Below are positions 6,944 through 17,424 of a DNA stretch of 64,000 nucleotides, piece by piece. The stretch comes from Jiangella gansuensis DSM 44835 (GTDB lineage Bacteria > Actinomycetota > Actinomycetes > Jiangellales > Jiangellaceae), in NCBI RefSeq assembly GCF_000515395.1, contig NZ_KI911782.1, positions 5,362,070 through 5,426,069 on the forward strand. The letters are read 5' to 3'. The notes under the pieces are model-generated. The model saw nothing but the letters and a program-made list of their open reading frames with translations, had not been told where the DNA came from and did not search any database. Positions within the stretch are counted from its first letter, which is position 1. Each line of letters starts with the position of its first letter. A program made the translations under genes and the position numbers.

Positions 6944-9900
6944 TCAGCGCCGGTTCAGCACCCGGGTCACCGCGGCCACGACGGTGGTGGCGAGCACCGC
7001 ACCGGCGAAGACGAGCCCGTAGGCCACGATCAGATCGGGCCCGCGCGGGTCCCAGGCGGCGTCCTGGCCGAGACTCAGCAGCGGGATCAGCAGGTCCAGT
7101 GCGTAACCGAACGGGTTGAACGTGGGGTGGACGTTCACCTCGACCGGGTCGAGTTCCTTGTTCCAGAAGTACCCGGTGCCGAAGAGCAGGAGCCCGGCGA
7201 ACCACACCGCCGCCAGGCCGGGACGGTAGCCGTACCCGACGGTGGAGTCCTGGAGATATCCCCAGGCCTTCATGAGCCACTGCCCCAACGACGCCGAGCC
7301 CAGCAGGTCGCGCCGGTGCCGCAACCGGGCCAGCATCACCGAGCGCGCCGCGGCGTCGTCGCCGGCGCGCCGGTAGTGCGCCGCGAGCTGTTCGTACACC
7401 TGGTGCTGGTAGCCGGTCGGGTCGCGGCGCAGCCACGCCAGCGCGGTCTCGACGTCGGCGTCGCCGGGGTCGTCGAACGTCAGGCCGGACAGCATCACCA
7501 TGGTGGTGTCGGTGGGGTCCATGACCAGCGTGCGGATCTCCGAGTCGCGCAGGTCGACGGCGATCTCACCGGCGGGCAGTTCCACCGTGCCGGCCTGCAT
7601 CTCGGACAGGTCCACGACGGCCGGCCGGCCCGGGTTGGCCGTGCCGACGATGCTCAGCCCGTTCATCATCACCCGCCGGGCGACGACGGATTCGTGCAGG
7701 GTCACCAGCGGCTTCACCTCGTCGGCCGCGCCGTCGCCGGGGTGCTCGACGGCACCCGGCCGCAGCGTGACCCCCTCCCACGAGATCTCGCCGAGGTGGG
7801 CGCGGTCCAGGCGGACGTCGCCGACGATGTCGAGCGCACCGCCGTCGTCGCCGGACCCGAACTCCACCGACCCGGCAACCCGCAGGTTGAGCGCGTACAC
7901 GGCTGTCCGGCCGGGGTTCGTGAAGCGGTTGGCGCCGCGCACGACCAGCCGGCCCGTGAGCACGGCCTCGGCGAGAGAGAACTGCCCGTCCAGGGTGAGG
8001 TCGCGACATTCGACGTTGCCCTCGACCCGCAGCCCGGCCGCGGCGATGACCTGGTCGACCGGCGCCCGGCCGTCCACCCGGCTGCCGACCGTGCCGTGCA
8101 ACGACGTCATGACGACGCCGAACCCGACCTCGGCCCGGCGCAGGGACAACCCGCCGGTGAGTTCGGCCTCGCGGACGACGAACAGGCCGCCGACCGTCAC
8201 CTGAGCGGCGTCGACGGCGATGCGCCCCGGATGGCGGTAGGTGCCGGCGTCGACGAGCAGGTCACCGCCGATCCGTGAGCGGGCCACGATGACGGCACCG
8301 TCGACGTCGAGCCGGGTCAGCCGGACCACGCCGCACGTGATGTCGGGGACCAGCAGCGCCGTCGGGCCGGGCGAGTCGATGCGCGCGTCGCGCATGCTCA
8401 GCCCGGCGGCGAACGTGGAACCGGTCAGCCGCAGCGCGCCGTGGAAGACGCCGCCGTCGACCAGGAACTCGTCGGACATGGTCTGGATCGCGCTGAACAC
8501 GATCGGCCCGTCGGTGGATCCGACCCCGTGCCCGGCCAGCACCGCGTCGTTCAGGACGAACCGGCGGCGCACGTGCGCCTGGTCGAACGAGACCGCGCCC
8601 TCGATGCGGGCGCTCTCAATCGAGACCTTGCCGCCGACCTGGACGCCGGTGGCGTCGAGCACGCGGTGGTCGGGGCGGCGCAGCAGGGCACCGTCGAAGA
8701 CGAGGTCGCCGCCGACCTTGCCGTCGCGCAGGACGATGCCGCCGTCGGACCAGAAGCCGCCGAGGTCGGACGAGTAGGGGTCGTTGCCGACGATGAAGTC
8801 GCCGCGCACCTCGATGCGCGGCGCGATGAGCGCGTTGCCGTCCGGGTTGTACACCTGGGCGCCGGTCAGCACGACGCTGTCGGCCACCGCCGCGGTGAGC
8901 CGGACAGCGCCGTCGCAGACCAGGCCTCGCGCCGTGAACCGGCCATCGACCCGCAGCCCGATGGCGTCGATGCCCATGCCGGAGGATTCGATGTAAGCGC
9001 CACGCAGCAGGACGTCGCTGCGAATCCGCGCCTGGAACAACCGCACCTGGCCCTGCACCCGGGAACCGTCCAGGTTCAGGCTCTTGCCGAGGTCGGCGTG
9101 GGCGAGGTCGATGTCGCCGCGGCAGTGGAACCGACGGCCGAACACCACCCGCTCCCCGACCACGGCACGGGAGGCGGCCAGCGCACGATGGCCGCCGTCG
9201 AGGCTGGCACCGGCCAGGAAGACGCCGGCGGCGACCCGCACGCCCTTGATGTTCAGCCCGCCCCGCGCGGTCAGCCGTTCCAGGTTGAGGTCGCGCCGCA
9301 CCGTCGCGGACTGCAGGCTCAGCGCCCACGAGTCACCCGGATTCGTCACCCGGGCGCCGACCAGCCGGACCGACGTGGCCTCCAACTCGTCGAGCACCAC
9401 CCGGCCGACCAGCCGGGCGCGGTCGGCGACCAGCGAGCCCACCGTCGTGCCGATTGCCACCATGGCGTACCCGCCGGGGTTGCTGATCTCCACCCCGCGC
9501 AGGGCCAGGGTGTCGCGGATCACGCCGCGCGGTACGAGGAGCCGGCCCAGGATGCGGGTGCCGTCCTCGACCTCGATGCGGTCCGCTTCGATGTCACCGG
9601 CGCGCAGCGCATCGCCGCCGGGGTTGGCAAGGACGGCGGCGTCGAACGTGACACTCCCGGCGATGGTGGCGTGCCCGAGGTCGATGGCGCCGCTGCACCG
9701 CAGGCCGCGGCCCTGGATCCCGCCGGCGACCAGACGGCGGGCGTCGAGCGCCACGCCGTCGCGGTGCCGCAGGACCGCGTCGGTGAGGTCCACCCGGCCG
9801 GCGACGGACGCCCCGGACAACACCACCGGCCCACGGGTCCGGGCACCTACCAGGCCGAGCCCGCCGTCGACCATCAGCCGCTCTGCGTCGAGAGCGACCC

Positions 9901-10459
9901 CGCCCTGGGCGAACAGCCGGGCGCGGTTGAGCAGGAGGTCGCCGCCGACCCGGAGGTTGCGCGCGTGGAACAGCGTCGACGGCCCGACGAACCGGGTGTC
10001 CTCGAACGATGCCGAGCGGTGTACCCGGGTGTCCACCAGAGTGGCCGAGTCGACCAGGCACTCGCGTACCGACACCGTGCTCTGCACGTCCACGGACTCG
10101 GTGCGCAGGTCGCGCACCCGGCAGCGGACCAGTTCGACGCCCGCGGCGGTGAGCTCGGCGAGCACGACGACGTCGTCGATCCAGCACAGGTCCAGCCGTA
10201 GCGGCCGCTCCAGCCGGCCGTACCGCAGGCGCAACCCGCCGGTGATGCGGGCCCCGGTCAGCCGCACGGCGGCGCCGGGCACCCCGGTGGTGTCGCGCAG
10301 CAACTCGTCGATGACCTTGGCGCGGACCGTGCGGCCGGTGTCCCAGGCGTCCGGTGAGACGACGGCTCGCGGGTCGATGTCGCGGCCGAGGTCGGCTTCA
10401 CCACCGTTGGCGACGGCTGAGCGCAGGGCCGACTCCGCCCGACTCAGCTTGTCACGCAC
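6944..10459 (-). CDS. giant beta-solenoid repeat protein with C-terminal membrane domain
   Basis: About 1171 residues. After a short N-terminal region (about 1-60), residues about 60-1000 form a long series of degenerate ~20-25-residue repeats with the pattern V-x-L-x-G-A-x-[IV]-x-G-x-[LV]-x-L-x-x-A (examples: VRLTGARITGGLRLRYGRL, VSIESARIEGAVSFDQAHV), as expected for a beta-solenoid. A helical segment (YEQLAAHYRRAGDDAAARS) and a membrane domain close the protein: WFAGLLLFGTGYFW, then LDLLIPLLSLGQ, then IVAYGLVFAGAVLATTVVAAV. Related Streptomyces proteins are labelled membrane-associated oxidoreductase, but I see no cofactor motif supporting that name. GTG at 10459 after CAGGAGG is preferred over the in-frame GTG at 10474, which lies upstream of that ribosome-binding site. 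Function unknown. Confidence 0.75.
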   Translation of the reverse strand: MRDKLSRAESALRSAVANGGEADLGRDIDPRAVVSPDAWDTGRTVRAKVIDELLRDTTGVPGAAVRLTGARITGGLRLRYGRLERPLRLDLCWIDDVVVLAELTAAGVELVRCRVRDLRTESVDVQSTVSVRECLVDSATLVDTRVHRSASFEDTRFVGPSTLFHARNLRVGGDLLLNRARLFAQGGVALDAERLMVDGGLGLVGARTRGPVVLSGASVAGRVDLTDAVLRHRDGVALDARRLVAGGIQGRGLRCSGAIDLGHATIAGSVTFDAAVLANPGGDALRAGDIEADRIEVEDGTRILGRLLVPRGVIRDTLALRGVEISNPGGYAMVAIGTTVGSLVADRARLVGRVVLDELEATSVRLVGARVTNPGDSWALSLQSATVRRDLNLERLTARGGLNIKGVRVAAGVFLAGASLDGGHRALAASRAVVGERVVFGRRFHCRGDIDLAHADLGKSLNLDGSRVQGQVRLFQARIRSDVLLRGAYIESSGMGIDAIGLRVDGRFTARGLVCDGAVRLTAAVADSVVLTGAQVYNPDGNALIAPRIEVRGDFIVGNDPYSSDLGGFWSDGGIVLRDGKVGGDLVFDGALLRRPDHRVLDATGVQVGGKVSIESARIEGAVSFDQAHVRRRFVLNDAVLAGHGVGSTDGPIVFSAIQTMSDEFLVDGGVFHGALRLTGSTFAAGLSMRDARIDSPGPTALLVPDITCGVVRLTRLDVDGAVIVARSRIGGDLLVDAGTYRHPGRIAVDAAQVTVGGLFVVREAELTGGLSLRRAEVGFGVVMTSLHGTVGSRVDGRAPVDQVIAAAGLRVEGNVECRDLTLDGQFSLAEAVLTGRLVVRGANRFTNPGRTAVYALNLRVAGSVEFGSGDDGGALDIVGDVRLDRAHLGEISWEGVTLRPGAVEHPGDGAADEVKPLVTLHESVVARRVMMNGLSIVGTANPGRPAVVDLSEMQAGTVELPAGEIAVDLRDSEIRTLVMDPTDTTMVMLSGLTFDDPGDADVETALAWLRRDPTGYQHQVYEQLAAHYRRAGDDAAARSVMLARLRHRRDLLGSASLGQWLMKAWGYLQDSTVGYGYRPGLAAVWFAGLLLFGTGYFWNKELDPVEVNVHPTFNPFGYALDLLIPLLSLGQDAAWDPRGPDLIVAYGLVFAGAVLATTVVAAVTRVLNRR

Positions 10460-10581
10460 ACTGCCTCCTGGCACCGCCGGTCACGCCGCGGTGATCAATG
10501 TAACCCGCTCGCGCAATAGGCACGGATCAGGATGGACCGTGTCGAAGTGAACTCGGCCCGGGCGCGTGTCGTCACCGGGTT

Positions 10582-10800
10582 TCACGTGGCCCCGATCCGG
10601 CACTGGCCCACAGGGTGTGGATCAGTTGTGGAAAGTCGCATGAACCATGACAAACACCCGGCGGCGGTGGTCAACCGCCGGCCGCCGCCCCAAGCCTTCT
10701 CGGTGGCGTTCTCCAGGGGTGAGCGGGCGACAGGTCCACCGCCGTCGCCGCAGGCGGCCAGCGAGGCGATTGTGCCCAGCAGGCCGAGGCCGGCCGGGCG
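10582..10800 (-). pseudogene. possible relic of a second lipoprotein gene
   Basis: Downstream of the META-domain gene and in another frame, the minus strand reads GLGLLGTIASLAACGDGGGP, a convincing lipoprotein signal end with an LAAC lipobox (codons at 10750-10761), then PLENATEKAW. No start codon precedes it and no recognisable domain follows; the frame stays open to a TGA at 10582. META lipoproteins often occur in pairs, so this may be the remnant of a second copy. Confidence 0.25.
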
Positions 10801-10807
10801 CTCCGGG

Positions 10808-11305
10808 TCAGAGCTCCGTGGAAGGCTGGTCGGACGCCTGCAGGGTCAGCGTGCCGCCTTCGGCATTGGTGATGGTGAGAACGTCGCCGGAGATCTCGGC
10901 GGTGACCTCGCCGCGCAGGACGCTGAGCATGGCGTTGTCGATCTCGCCCAGCTCGCCGGAGCAGCCGCGGCGGGTGGAGATCAGCGGCTGGAAGGTGATG
11001 CTGGCGTCGCCCACCTCGGCCGCACCACTGAAGCCGTTGCAGCCCGTGGAGCCGGTGACGTCGCCGTTCTCGCCGATCTCGAACCAGGCCTCGGACTCGC
11101 TCGGCGCCTGCAACGAGGCCTCCGCCGTCTCGAGCTGGTCGAGCACCCACCGGCTGCTGACGATCGAAACAGCCGGCTCGGACGAGCCGCCGGAGCCGGA
11201 GCCGTCCTCGGGTACCGCCGTGGTGCCGTCGTCGCTGTCATTGCCACCGCACGCAGCGATCAGGGCGATGCTCGCCACGGCGGCCAGGGTTCCTAGTCGT
11301 CGCAT
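10808..11305 (-). CDS. META-domain lipoprotein
   Basis: 165 residues from the ATG at 11305 (an in-frame ATG at 11341 would give a 12-residue extension before the signal peptide and is less likely). The signal sequence RRLGTLAAVASIALIAAC ends in a lipobox with Cys at about residue 19, so the mature protein should be lipid-anchored outside the membrane. An acidic/Ser/Gly linker follows and then a META/HslJ-like domain: WVLDQL, GDVTGSTGCNGFSG and ISTRRGCSGELGEID, the classic G-x-x-G-C-N-x-[FY] and second-Cys pattern. META proteins are linked to envelope stress or secretion, without known catalysis. Confidence 0.85.
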   Translation of the reverse strand: MRRLGTLAAVASIALIAACGGNDSDDGTTAVPEDGSGSGGSSEPAVSIVSSRWVLDQLETAEASLQAPSESEAWFEIGENGDVTGSTGCNGFSGAAEVGDASITFQPLISTRRGCSGELGEIDNAMLSVLRGEVTAEISGDVLTITNAEGGTLTLQASDQPSTEL

Positions 11306-11388
11306 GTCTATGGGACGGAGCCGGGACGCCCTCAGTTCCATGCCGCGGCCAACTGATCGACGAGTCGGGCCAACCGGGGTTGCGCGAA

Positions 11389-11428
11389 GTTACTCACTAG
11401 TAGCATCATGGTGTTACTCGCTGGTAGC
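11389..11428. promoter_or_regulatory. paired operator-like repeat upstream of acyl-CoA dehydrogenase
   Basis: GTTACTCACTAGTAGC (11389-11404) and GTTACTCGCTGGTAGC (11413-11428) are near-identical partial palindromes 24 bp apart, ending 27 bp before the acyl-CoA dehydrogenase start. The TTACTNRCTRGTA form resembles operators of TetR-type fatty-acid regulators in actinobacteria. The regulator is not in this window. Confidence 0.6.
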
Positions 11429-11455
11429 TATCGGCACGGCCGCACGGAGGAACGC

Positions 11456-13348
11456 ATGGGCCACTACAAGTCCAACCTGCGCGACATCGAGTTCACCCTG
11501 TTCGACGTCCTCGGCAGCGGCGAGCAACTGGGCAGCGGCCGGTACCCGGATTTCGACATCGACACCGTCAGGAGCATCCTGGCCGAGGTCGACCGGCTCA
11601 GCCGCGACGACCTGGCCGCGTCCTATGTCGACTCCGACCGCAATCCCCCGGTCTACGACCCCGCCGCCCGCACGGTCACACTCCCCGAGTCGTTCAAGAA
11701 GAGCTTCGCCGCACTCATGGACTCCGAACTCTGGCGCTTCGCGCTGCCGGAGGGCCTGGGCGGAACCCCGCTGCCGCCGTCGGTGTTCTGGGGCGCCGCC
11801 GAGCTGATCCTCGGCGCCAACGCCGCGGCCTGGATGTACGCGTCCGGCCCGTCCTTCGCCAGCGTCATCTGGCGCAACGGCACGCCTGAGCAGCGGCGCA
11901 TTGCCGAGATCATGATCGACCGGCAGTGGGCGGCCACCATGGTGCTCACCGAGCCCGACGCCGGCTCCGACGTCGGCGCCGGCACCACGAAGGCGTACCC
12001 GCAGGACGACGGCAGCTGGCACATCGAGGGCGTCAAGCGGTTCATCACCTCCGGTGAGCACGACATGAGCGAGAACATCATCCACCTGGTGCTGGCCCGG
12101 CCGGTCGGCGTTGAGGGCGCCGGCGGTCCCGGCAGCAAGGGCCTGTCGCTGTTCATCGTGCCGAAGTTCCGGTTCGACCCGCAGACCGGCCAGCTCGGCG
12201 AGCGCAACGGCGTCTACGCCACGAACGTCGAGAAGAAGATGGGCCTCAAGGTCTCGTCGACGTGTGAGCTCACCTTCGGCCGCGACGCGCTTCCCGGTCG
12301 GGGCCACGAAGCCGACGGCGAGCCGGCGGTCGGCTGGCTGCTCGGCGACGTGCACGACGGCATCGCGCAGATGTTCCAGGTCATCGAGTACGCGCGGATG
12401 ATGGTCGGCACCAAGGCGATCGCCACCCTGTCGTCGGGCTATCTCAACGCGCTGGAGTACGCCAAGGAGCGCATCCAGGGGGCCGACCTCACCCGAGCGA
12501 CGGACAAGACCGCATCACGGGTCACCATCACGCATCACCCGGACGTGCGCCGGTCGCTGATGACCCAGAAGGCCTACGCCGAGGGCATGCGGGCGCTGGT
12601 GCTCTACACAGCCACCATGCAGGACCGCGTCGCCGCCGCGGACGCCCGGGGCGAGACCGACGAGACCGCCGAGCGGGTCAACGACCTACTCCTGCCCATC
12701 GTGAAGGGCTACGGATCGGAACGGTCCTGGGTGCTGCTCGGCTCCGAGTCGCTGCAGACCTTCGGCGGCTCCGGGTTCCTACAGGACTACCCGCTCGAGC
12801 AGTACGTCCGCGACGCCAAGATCGACACCCTCTACGAAGGCACCACCGCGATCCAGGGCCAGGACCTGTTCTTCCGCAAGATCGTCCGCGACAACGGCCA
12901 GGCCATCGGCTGGCTGTCGCAGCAGATTCAGCAGACCATCGACGACGAGCTGGGTGGCGGCCGGCTCAAGGTCGAGCGCGAACTACTGGCCCAGGCGCTG
13001 CAGGACGTGCAGGGGATGCTCGGCGCCCTGGTCGGCTTCCTCATGTCGTCCGACCCCAGCGCCGAGGGCGGCGACGTACGCAACATCTACAAGGTCGGCC
13101 AGAACACCACTCGGCTGCTCCTGGCCGCCGGCGACCTCGTCGTGTCGTGGCTGCTGGTCCGGCAGGCGGCGGTCGCATTGAGCCGGCTCGACGACGATCC
13201 GGCCGCGAAGGACCACGCGTTCTACGAGGGCAAGGTGGGCGCCGCGCAGTTCTTCGCCCGCCAGGTGCTGCCGCGGCTGACCGCCGAACGGGCCGTCGCC
13301 GAGGCGACCGACAACGCACTCATGGACCTCGACGAAGCCGCGTTCTGA
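11456..13348 (+). CDS. acyl-CoA dehydrogenase, FadE5-like long form
   Basis: 630 residues, the long acyl-CoA dehydrogenase type (FadE5/AcdA-like) that oxidises acyl-CoA to trans-2-enoyl-CoA with FAD. Order: a short conserved N-terminal segment ([19 protein letters not shown]), acyl-CoA dehydrogenase N and middle domains ([18 protein letters not shown] is the FAD/substrate motif), a C-terminal helical domain with [21 protein letters not shown] and the catalytic-Glu loop [15 protein letters not shown], then an extra ~130-residue C-terminal domain. The start at 11456 follows CGGAGG; the preceding in-frame ATG lies in the operator region. No electron-transfer partner is adjacent. Likely fatty-acid beta-oxidation. 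Confidence 0.93.
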   Translation: MGHYKSNLRDIEFTLFDVLGSGEQLGSGRYPDFDIDTVRSILAEVDRLSRDDLAASYVDSDRNPPVYDPAARTVTLPESFKKSFAALMDSELWRFALPEGLGGTPLPPSVFWGAAELILGANAAAWMYASGPSFASVIWRNGTPEQRRIAEIMIDRQWAATMVLTEPDAGSDVGAGTTKAYPQDDGSWHIEGVKRFITSGEHDMSENIIHLVLARPVGVEGAGGPGSKGLSLFIVPKFRFDPQTGQLGERNGVYATNVEKKMGLKVSSTCELTFGRDALPGRGHEADGEPAVGWLLGDVHDGIAQMFQVIEYARMMVGTKAIATLSSGYLNALEYAKERIQGADLTRATDKTASRVTITHHPDVRRSLMTQKAYAEGMRALVLYTATMQDRVAAADARGETDETAERVNDLLLPIVKGYGSERSWVLLGSESLQTFGGSGFLQDYPLEQYVRDAKIDTLYEGTTAIQGQDLFFRKIVRDNGQAIGWLSQQIQQTIDDELGGGRLKVERELLAQALQDVQGMLGALVGFLMSSDPSAEGGDVRNIYKVGQNTTRLLLAAGDLVVSWLLVRQAAVALSRLDDDPAAKDHAFYEGKVGAAQFFARQVLPRLTAERAVAEATDNALMDLDEAAF

Positions 13349-13412
13349 CCCAATCCCCAGTCGGGCCCGCGCCGCGCCCGCCGCCCGCGTGCTCGCGCCC
13401 GCGCCCGCGCCG

Positions 13413-13488
13413 GCGTTGATCTTGGAGTTTCCGCAAAAACTATCGGACATTTCGGGCGGCAGTTCTGCGATTACTCCAAGATCAACGC
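13413..13488. repeat. palindromic element family B, intergenic copy
   Basis: Perfect 16-bp arms GCGTTGATCTTGGAGT and ACTCCAAGATCAACGC separated by 44 bp. It lies between the acyl-CoA dehydrogenase and malate synthase genes. The same arms (TTGATCTTGGAG / CTCCAAGATCAA) recur inside nrdA at 52632-52708, so this is a mobile or duplicated hairpin rather than a unique terminator. Confidence 0.85.
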
Positions 13489-13547
13489 GGGTGCGGGGTT
13501 TCGGCTGGTATCAGTCGCGGGTTGACCCCCGTCGCGCCACGGCAATA

Positions 13548-13583
13548 TTCTGTTATGCAGATTCCAGTTTCCGCATAACGGAA
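13548..13583. promoter_or_regulatory. tandem IclR-type operators before aceB
   Basis: TTCTGTTATGCAGAT (13548-13562) and TTCCGCATAACGGAA (13569-13583) are two 15-bp palindromes of form TTCYG-N5-YRGAA with starts 21 bp apart (two helical turns), ending 13 bp before the aceB ATG. The second is a perfect TTCCG...CGGAA. The same motif occurs between the malic enzyme and iclR genes and at glcD. Confidence 0.65.
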
Positions 13584-13596
13584 GTCAGGAGCGACC

Positions 13597-15173
13597 ATGA
13601 CTGGCCTTCAGGTCACCGGGCCCATGCACGACCGTTTCGACGAGGTGCTGACGCCGCAGGCGCTCGACCTCATCGAGCGCCTGCACCGGGAGCTCAACCC
13701 CCGCCGGGTGGAGCTGCTGCGCCGACGGTCCGATCGCGCCGCCGCCATCGCGGCCGGCGCCGACCTCGACTTCCTCGCCGAAACGAAGCAGGTCCGCGAC
13801 GACGACTCCTGGCGCGTCGCCCCGCCCGCACCGGGCCTGGAGGACCGCCGGGTCGAGATCACCGGCCCCACCGACCGCAAGATGACCATCAACGCGCTGA
13901 ACTCCGGCGCCAAGGTGTGGCTGGCCGACCAAGAGGACGCCAACACCCCGCTGTGGGAGAACGTCGTCGGCGGGCAGCTCAACCTCAGCGACGCCATCGA
14001 CGGCACCATCGAGTTCACCAGCCCCGAGGGCAAGCACTACGCCCTGCGTACCGACCAGCCGCTGGCCACCATCGTTGTCCGGCCCCGCGGGTGGCACCTG
14101 CCGGAGAAGCACATCACCGTCGACGGCGAGCCCACCTCAGGCAGCCTGGTCGACTTCGCGCTCTACCTCTCCACCAGCGGGCGCAAGCAGATCGAGCGCG
14201 GCCAGGGCCCGTACTTCTACCTGGCCAAGATGGAGAGCCACCTCGAGGCGCGGCTGTGGAACGACGCGTTCGTCCTCGCGCAGGACGCCCTGGGCATCCC
14301 GCGCGGCACCATCCGGGCCACCGTCCTGATCGAGACGTTCCCCGCCGCGTTCGAGATGGAGGAGATCCTCTACGAGCTGCGCGAGCACTCCGCGGGCCTG
14401 AACGCCGGCCGCTGGGACTACATGTTCAGCGTCATCAAGAACTACCGCACCCGCGGATCGAACTGGGTGCTGCCGGATCGCAACTCCGTCACCATGACGG
14501 TGCCGTTCATGCGCGCCTACACGGAGCTGTTGGTCCGCACCTGTCACAAGCGCGGCGCGCACGCCATCGGCGGCATGGCCGCGTTCATCCCGAGCCGCGA
14601 CCCGGAGATCAACGAGGCGGCGTTCGCGAAGGTCCGCGACGACAAGACGCGCGAGGCAGGCGACGGCTTCGACGGCTCGTGGGTGGCGCACCCGGGCATG
14701 GTCGACGTCTGCCGCGAGGCCTTCACCGCCGTGCTCGGCGAGCGTCCGAACCAGCTCGAACGCACCCGCGACGACGTCCGCGTCATCGCCGCTGACCTGC
14801 GCGACGTCGCGTCCACCCCGGGCGAGGTCACCGAGGCGGGGCTGCGCAGCAACGTGTCCGTCGGCATCCAGTACCTGGCCGCCTGGCTGGGCGGCACCGG
14901 CGCCGTCGGCATCAACAACCTCATGGAGGACGCCGCCACCGCCGAGATCAGCCGCAGCCAGGTCTGGCAGTGGCTGCACGGGAACGTGAAGCTGGCCGAC
15001 GGGCAGCAGGTCACCCGGGATCTGGTGCAGCGAGTCATCGACGAGGAGTGCGCCGCCATCGAGCAGGAGGTGGGCGCCGAGGCGTTCGCTGCCGGGCACT
15101 GGGCCGAAGCCAGGGCCACCTTCACCGAGCTGGCCCTGGCCGACGACTACATCGACTTCCTCACGCTCCCCGC

Positions 15174-15192
<19 letters not shown>
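13597..15192 (+). CDS. aceB: malate synthase A
   Basis: 531 residues, the length of the MSA isoform. It condenses glyoxylate with acetyl-CoA to malate in the glyoxylate shunt. The family signature is present as [16 protein letters not shown] (about 264-279), preceded by [24 protein letters not shown] cut into the usual strands (ATVLIET carries the metal-binding Glu region), with conserved [12 protein letters not shown] and WVAHPGMV downstream. The ATG at 13597 follows CAGGAG (13586-13591). The last 19 bp overlap the convergent malic enzyme gene. No isocitrate lyase gene is nearby; with glcDEF close by, glyoxylate from glycolate is a likely substrate source. Confidence 0.95.
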
Positions 15193-16571
<1,379 letters not shown>

Positions 16572-16585
16572 CTCGGCCCTCCTAT

Positions 16586-16621
16586 TTCTGTATCGTGGAC
16601 GTTAGTATCTGTAATGTGGAA
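16586..16621. promoter_or_regulatory. tandem IclR-type operators between malic enzyme and iclR
   Basis: TTCTGTATCGTGGAC (16586-16600) and ATCTGTAATGTGGAA (16607-16621) match the TTCYG-N5-YRGAA pattern of the aceB operators with one or two deviations, and their starts are again exactly 21 bp apart. They cover the divergent promoter region and the putative iclR GTG, consistent with autoregulation. Confidence 0.5.
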
Positions 16622-17419
16622 GCCGAACGGCCAGGGGACGACTCCCGCTCCGAGCAGAAGCCCCGCTCGGGCAGTGTGCAGTCCGTCGAGCGTGCCTTCG
16701 GCCTGCTGGAGACCATGGCCGACCACGGCGGGAGCCTGGGGTTGTCCCAGCTCGCCACGGCGTCGAACCTGCCGCTTCCGACGATCCACCGCATCGTCCG
16801 TACCCTCGTCGACCTCGGTTACCTGCGTCAGGAACCATCGCGACGATACGCCCTCGGCCCGCGCCTGATCAGGCTCGGCGAGAGCTCCTCCACCATGCTC
16901 AGCACGTGGGCGCGCCCGCAGCTCACCCACCTGGTCGACGAGCTCGGCGAGTCGGCCAACCTCGCGATGCTCGACGGCGACCAGATCGTATACGTCGCCC
17001 AGGTTCCCTCGCGCCACTCCATGCGAATGTTCACGGAGGTGGGCCGTCGCGTCGCCCCGCACTGCACCGCCGTCGGGAAAGCGGTACTGGCCACCCTGCC
17101 GAACCGCACCGTGCAGGAGATCCTGCAGCGCACCGGCATGGCTCGGCAGACCGAACACACCATCACCGACCCCGGCCAGCTGGCCCGGCAACTCGAGCTC
17201 ACCGCGAAGCGCGGCTACGCCGTCGACGACGGCGAGCAGGAACTCGGCGTGCGCTGCGTCGCCGTCGCCGTCCCCGACGCGCCCGCGCGGCTGGGGCTGT
17301 CCATCTCCGGCCCCGCCACCCGCGTCACCGACGCCCTGGTCGACCGGGCGGTCCCGCTGCTGACCGACGCCGCCCGGGCGCTGTCGATCGAGCTGAACGG
17401 GCAGACGCAGCGGGAGTGA
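16616..17419 (+). CDS. IclR-family transcriptional regulator
   Basis: 267 residues from GTG 16616 (GTG 16595 in frame is an alternative; neither has a clear ribosome-binding site, so a leaderless transcript is possible). The winged HTH (about 20-80) reads SVQSVERAFGLLETMADHGGSLGLSQLA, here broken as SVERAFGLLE and LSQLATASNLPLPTIHRI, with the wing LVDLGYLRQEPSRRYALG. The IclR effector domain follows (HCTAVGKAVLATLPN, VAVPDAPARLGLSISGP). IclR proteins commonly control glyoxylate, aromatic and short-acid metabolism. Position between malic enzyme and glcF and shared operators suggest it controls aceB, mae and glcDEF; its effector (perhaps glyoxylate or glycolate) is a guess. Confidence 0.92.
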   Translation: MEAERPGDDSRSEQKPRSGSVQSVERAFGLLETMADHGGSLGLSQLATASNLPLPTIHRIVRTLVDLGYLRQEPSRRYALGPRLIRLGESSSTMLSTWARPQLTHLVDELGESANLAMLDGDQIVYVAQVPSRHSMRMFTEVGRRVAPHCTAVGKAVLATLPNRTVQEILQRTGMARQTEHTITDPGQLARQLELTAKRGYAVDDGEQELGVRCVAVAVPDAPARLGLSISGPATRVTDALVDRAVPLLTDAARALSIELNGQTQRE

Positions 17420-17424
17420 CGCCG

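Noticed and set aside
8441-10201. long plus-strand frames over the solenoid gene
   Set aside because: Antisense to a protein with clear repeat periodicity; no ribosome-binding site or domain.
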